Shown: piece by piece, positions 5,912-7,359 of the stretch
Layout: each line of letters starts with the position of its first letter
Position numbering within the stretch: position 1 is the first letter of the stretch
Assembly (NCBI GenBank): GCA_030631725.1
Contig: DAOVKO010000101.1
Coordinates: 1-7,359 of the forward strand
Reading direction: 5' to 3'
DNA length: 7,359 bases
Origin: Actinomycetes bacterium
GTDB lineage: Bacteria > Planctomycetota > Phycisphaerae > JAACET01
The notes under the pieces: model-generated
Databases searched by the model: none
Seen by the model: only the letters and a program-made list of their open reading frames with translations
What the model was told of the DNA's origin: nothing
Program-made: the position numbers and the translations under genes

Positions 5912-6433
5912 TCACGCGATCCCCAGATCGCCTTTCGTTAGAATACTCTCAAAGCTATACCCCGCCCCTTCGATGTTTTCCCGGCCGCCTTCGCCCCGAT
6001 CGATTACTGCTACAATCCGCTCGATCTTCGCCCCAGCTTCTTCCAGCGTCTTAGCCGCCTCCAGCAGTTGCCCACCCGTCGTTACCACGTCTTCGACCAG
6101 CATCACTACTTCGCCGGCTTCGAGCTGGCCTTCGATGGGCTTGGAAGTCCCGTAGTCCTTCTTCTTATTCCGTACAATCACGTATGGCTTACCGCAGGCC
6201 AGGCTCGTCGCTGCCGCCAAAGGCACCGCCCCCAGCTCCGCCCCCGCTATCTTGTCCACATGAGCCCCGGCCCTATTGGCCAACCGTCGGCCCAGCTCCG
6301 CCAAAATCTCCGGCTGCGTCTCGAACAGATACTTATCCAGGTAATACTTACTCCGCCTGCCCGAGCGCAGCAAAAAGTCCCCCTCCAGATACGCCACTTC
6401 TTTTATTCGCCTGGCTAACTCCGCTTTGTCCAT
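5912..6433 (-). CDS. pyrE: Orotate phosphoribosyltransferase
   Basis: A 173-residue enzyme that joins orotate and PRPP to give orotidine monophosphate and pyrophosphate, the fifth step of UMP synthesis; it acts as a cytoplasmic dimer. The PRPP-binding signature VMLVEDVVTTGG (110-121) has the paired Glu114-Asp115. The flexible catalytic loop is RNKKKDYGTSKPIEG (88-102), and LRSGRRSKYYLDKY (22-35) is the orotate-binding N-terminal motif. It is slightly shorter than most PyrE proteins but complete. The ATG start lies 26 bases after the purB stop, and AGGCGGA upstream serves as a ribosome site. It shares high GC and strand with purB, so the two probably form a purine/pyrimidine operon. The AT-rich nuclease gene follows 19 bases downstream. 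Confidence 0.95.
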   Translation of the reverse strand: MDKAELARRIKEVAYLEGDFLLRSGRRSKYYLDKYLFETQPEILAELGRRLANRAGAHVDKIAGAELGAVPLAAATSLACGKPYVIVRNKKKDYGTSKPIEGQLEAGEVVMLVEDVVTTGGQLLEAAKTLEEAGAKIERIVAVIDRGEGGRENIEGAGYSFESILTKGDLGIA

Positions 6434-6459
6434 AACTTTCCGCCTTTCGACTTCCGCCT

Positions 6460-7359
6460 TCAGACTTTCAGTCTCACTTCCTCGCCCAGCAATTTCCGAT
6501 ACTTCCTCCTTATCGGCCCCACCACTTCCCGCAGAAACTCATCCACTTGCTCCGGCCCCCTGCCCACAAAGTCCCTCGCCCGCAGCAACCGCCCAAAATT
6601 AATCTTCCCAAACTCCGCATCTCCCTTGAGCCTTTCGATCAAATCATTATCCCGGCCTTCAATTTTCACCTGTTTCGCTGCCGCCTGGCTGTGTTTTCTT
6701 ATCCGCTCGTGCAGCTCCTGGCGATTGCCTCCAGCCCGCACCCCGGCCATGATAATATTTTCCGTAGCCATGAACGGCAATTCCGCCCTCACGTGTGCCG
6801 CGATTACCTTCGGATACACCACCAGCCCCGCCGCCACGTTCTGCACGATCATCAACGCCCCATCGATTGCCATGAACGCTTCGGGCAGAGTTATCCGCCG
6901 ATTGGCGGAGTCATCCAGCGTCCGCTCGAACATCTGTTCCGCAGCCGTAGCCGCCGGCGAGCTCGCCACGCTCAGCACATACCTCGCCAGCCCCGTCGCC
7001 CGCTCGCAGCGCATCGGATTCCGCTTATAAGCCATCGCCGAGCTGCCCACCTGCCTCTTTTCGAACGGTTCTTCAATCTCCTTCATACTCGCCAACAGCC
7101 GAACATCGTTACAAAACTTCTGCACACTCATCGCAATCCCCGCCAACGCATAGACCACCTGGGCATCCACCTTCCGCGGATACGTCTGCCCCGTCACTGC
7201 GTAGCAACTCTTGAACCCCATCTTCTTAGCCACCAGCTTTTCCAGCCGCTCCACCTTTTTATGATCCCCGTCGAACAACGCCAAAAAGCTCGCCTGCGTC
7301 CCCGTCGTGCCTTTAGTCCCTCTGAAGGCCAGCCTTTCCAGCCGCGTCTCAATCTCCGC
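6460..7359 (-). CDS. purB: Adenylosuccinate lyase, C-terminal part
   Basis: The gene is cut by the right window edge; the frame stays open to base 7359, giving 299 residues and a TGA stop. The enzyme removes fumarate from SAICAR and from adenylosuccinate, acting twice in purine synthesis, as a tetramer of the fumarase/aspartase superfamily. The family signature is GSSAMAYKRNP, with the catalytic Ser at about residues 106-107 of the fragment. GTKGTTGTQASF (14-25), FERTLDDSANRR and LPFMATENIIMA are shared with animal ADSL, so this is the eukaryote-like type, not the shorter Bacillus type. Signature Pro is Ala here, a variant I recall in other bacteria. About 190-200 N-terminal residues are missing, including the catalytic His region. 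It is the first visible gene of the run purB, pyrE, nuclease and cyclase-like gene; the promoter is outside the window. Confidence 0.95.
   Translation of the reverse strand, partial: AEIETRLERLAFRGTKGTTGTQASFLALFDGDHKKVERLEKLVAKKMGFKSCYAVTGQTYPRKVDAQVVYALAGIAMSVQKFCNDVRLLASMKEIEEPFEKRQVGSSAMAYKRNPMRCERATGLARYVLSVASSPAATAAEQMFERTLDDSANRRITLPEAFMAIDGALMIVQNVAAGLVVYPKVIAAHVRAELPFMATENIIMAGVRAGGNRQELHERIRKHSQAAAKQVKIEGRDNDLIERLKGDAEFGKINFGRLLRARDFVGRGPEQVDEFLREVVGPIRRKYRKLLGEEVRLKV

Noticed and set aside
7013..7045. Ala instead of Pro in the adenylosuccinate lyase signature as a sign of inactivity
   Set aside because: The catalytic Ser, Lys and Asn are intact, and I recall the Ala form in other functional bacterial enzymes.
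6460..7284. purB starting at an internal codon near 7284
   Set aside because: The frame stays open to the window edge and upstream codons encode GTKGTTGTQASF, a conserved internal part of the enzyme.
1..7359. CRISPR array, insertion sequence or retron
   Set aside because: No regularly spaced repeats, no transposase or reverse transcriptase motifs, and no terminal inverted repeats seen by eye.

Overview
The window looks like a piece of chromosome from a GC-rich, probably anaerobic bacterium. The only lifestyle clue is the superoxide reductase fragment at the left edge, an enzyme typical of anaerobes and microaerophiles. The mix of genes (a eukaryote-like adenylosuccinate lyase, a cobalamin-type radical SAM protein, a tiny Cys-rich protein next to XerD) would fit a planctomycete of the Phycisphaerae kind, but that placement is a weak inference.

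Left region (1-2765). The C-terminal 87 codons of a superoxide reductase end at 266. A tRNA-Arg(CCG) on the minus strand follows, with a possible promoter about 65 bases upstream of it. A 616-residue radical SAM protein with a cobalamin-domain-like N-terminus occupies most of the space up to a tRNA-Cys(GCA) on the plus strand. The tRNA-Cys has a very good sigma-70 type promoter (TTGACA, 17 bases, TAGATT). The 269 bases between the radical SAM start and the tRNA-Cys hold no gene I can support.

Middle region (2766-4193). A 55-residue Cys-rich protein overlaps the start of a XerD-type tyrosine recombinase in another frame. The recombinase has all six catalytic residues. Hairpins lie downstream of it, in the convergent gap before the next genes.

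Right region (4194-7359, all minus strand). Transcription runs from purB (adenylosuccinate lyase, cut by the window edge) to pyrE (orotate phosphoribosyltransferase), and then, only 19 bases after pyrE, into two visibly AT-richer genes. The first is a PD-(D/E)XK nuclease with a DpnII/MboI-type C-terminal domain. The second, 136 bases further on, is a protein with a class III nucleotide-cyclase-like core. purB and pyrE are nucleotide biosynthesis genes. The AT-rich pair looks acquired and is the best candidate here for an undescribed system: a cyclase-fold protein beside a nuclease, as in nucleotide-signalling defence modules. That function is inference; the sequence shows only the domains, their adjacency and the change in composition.
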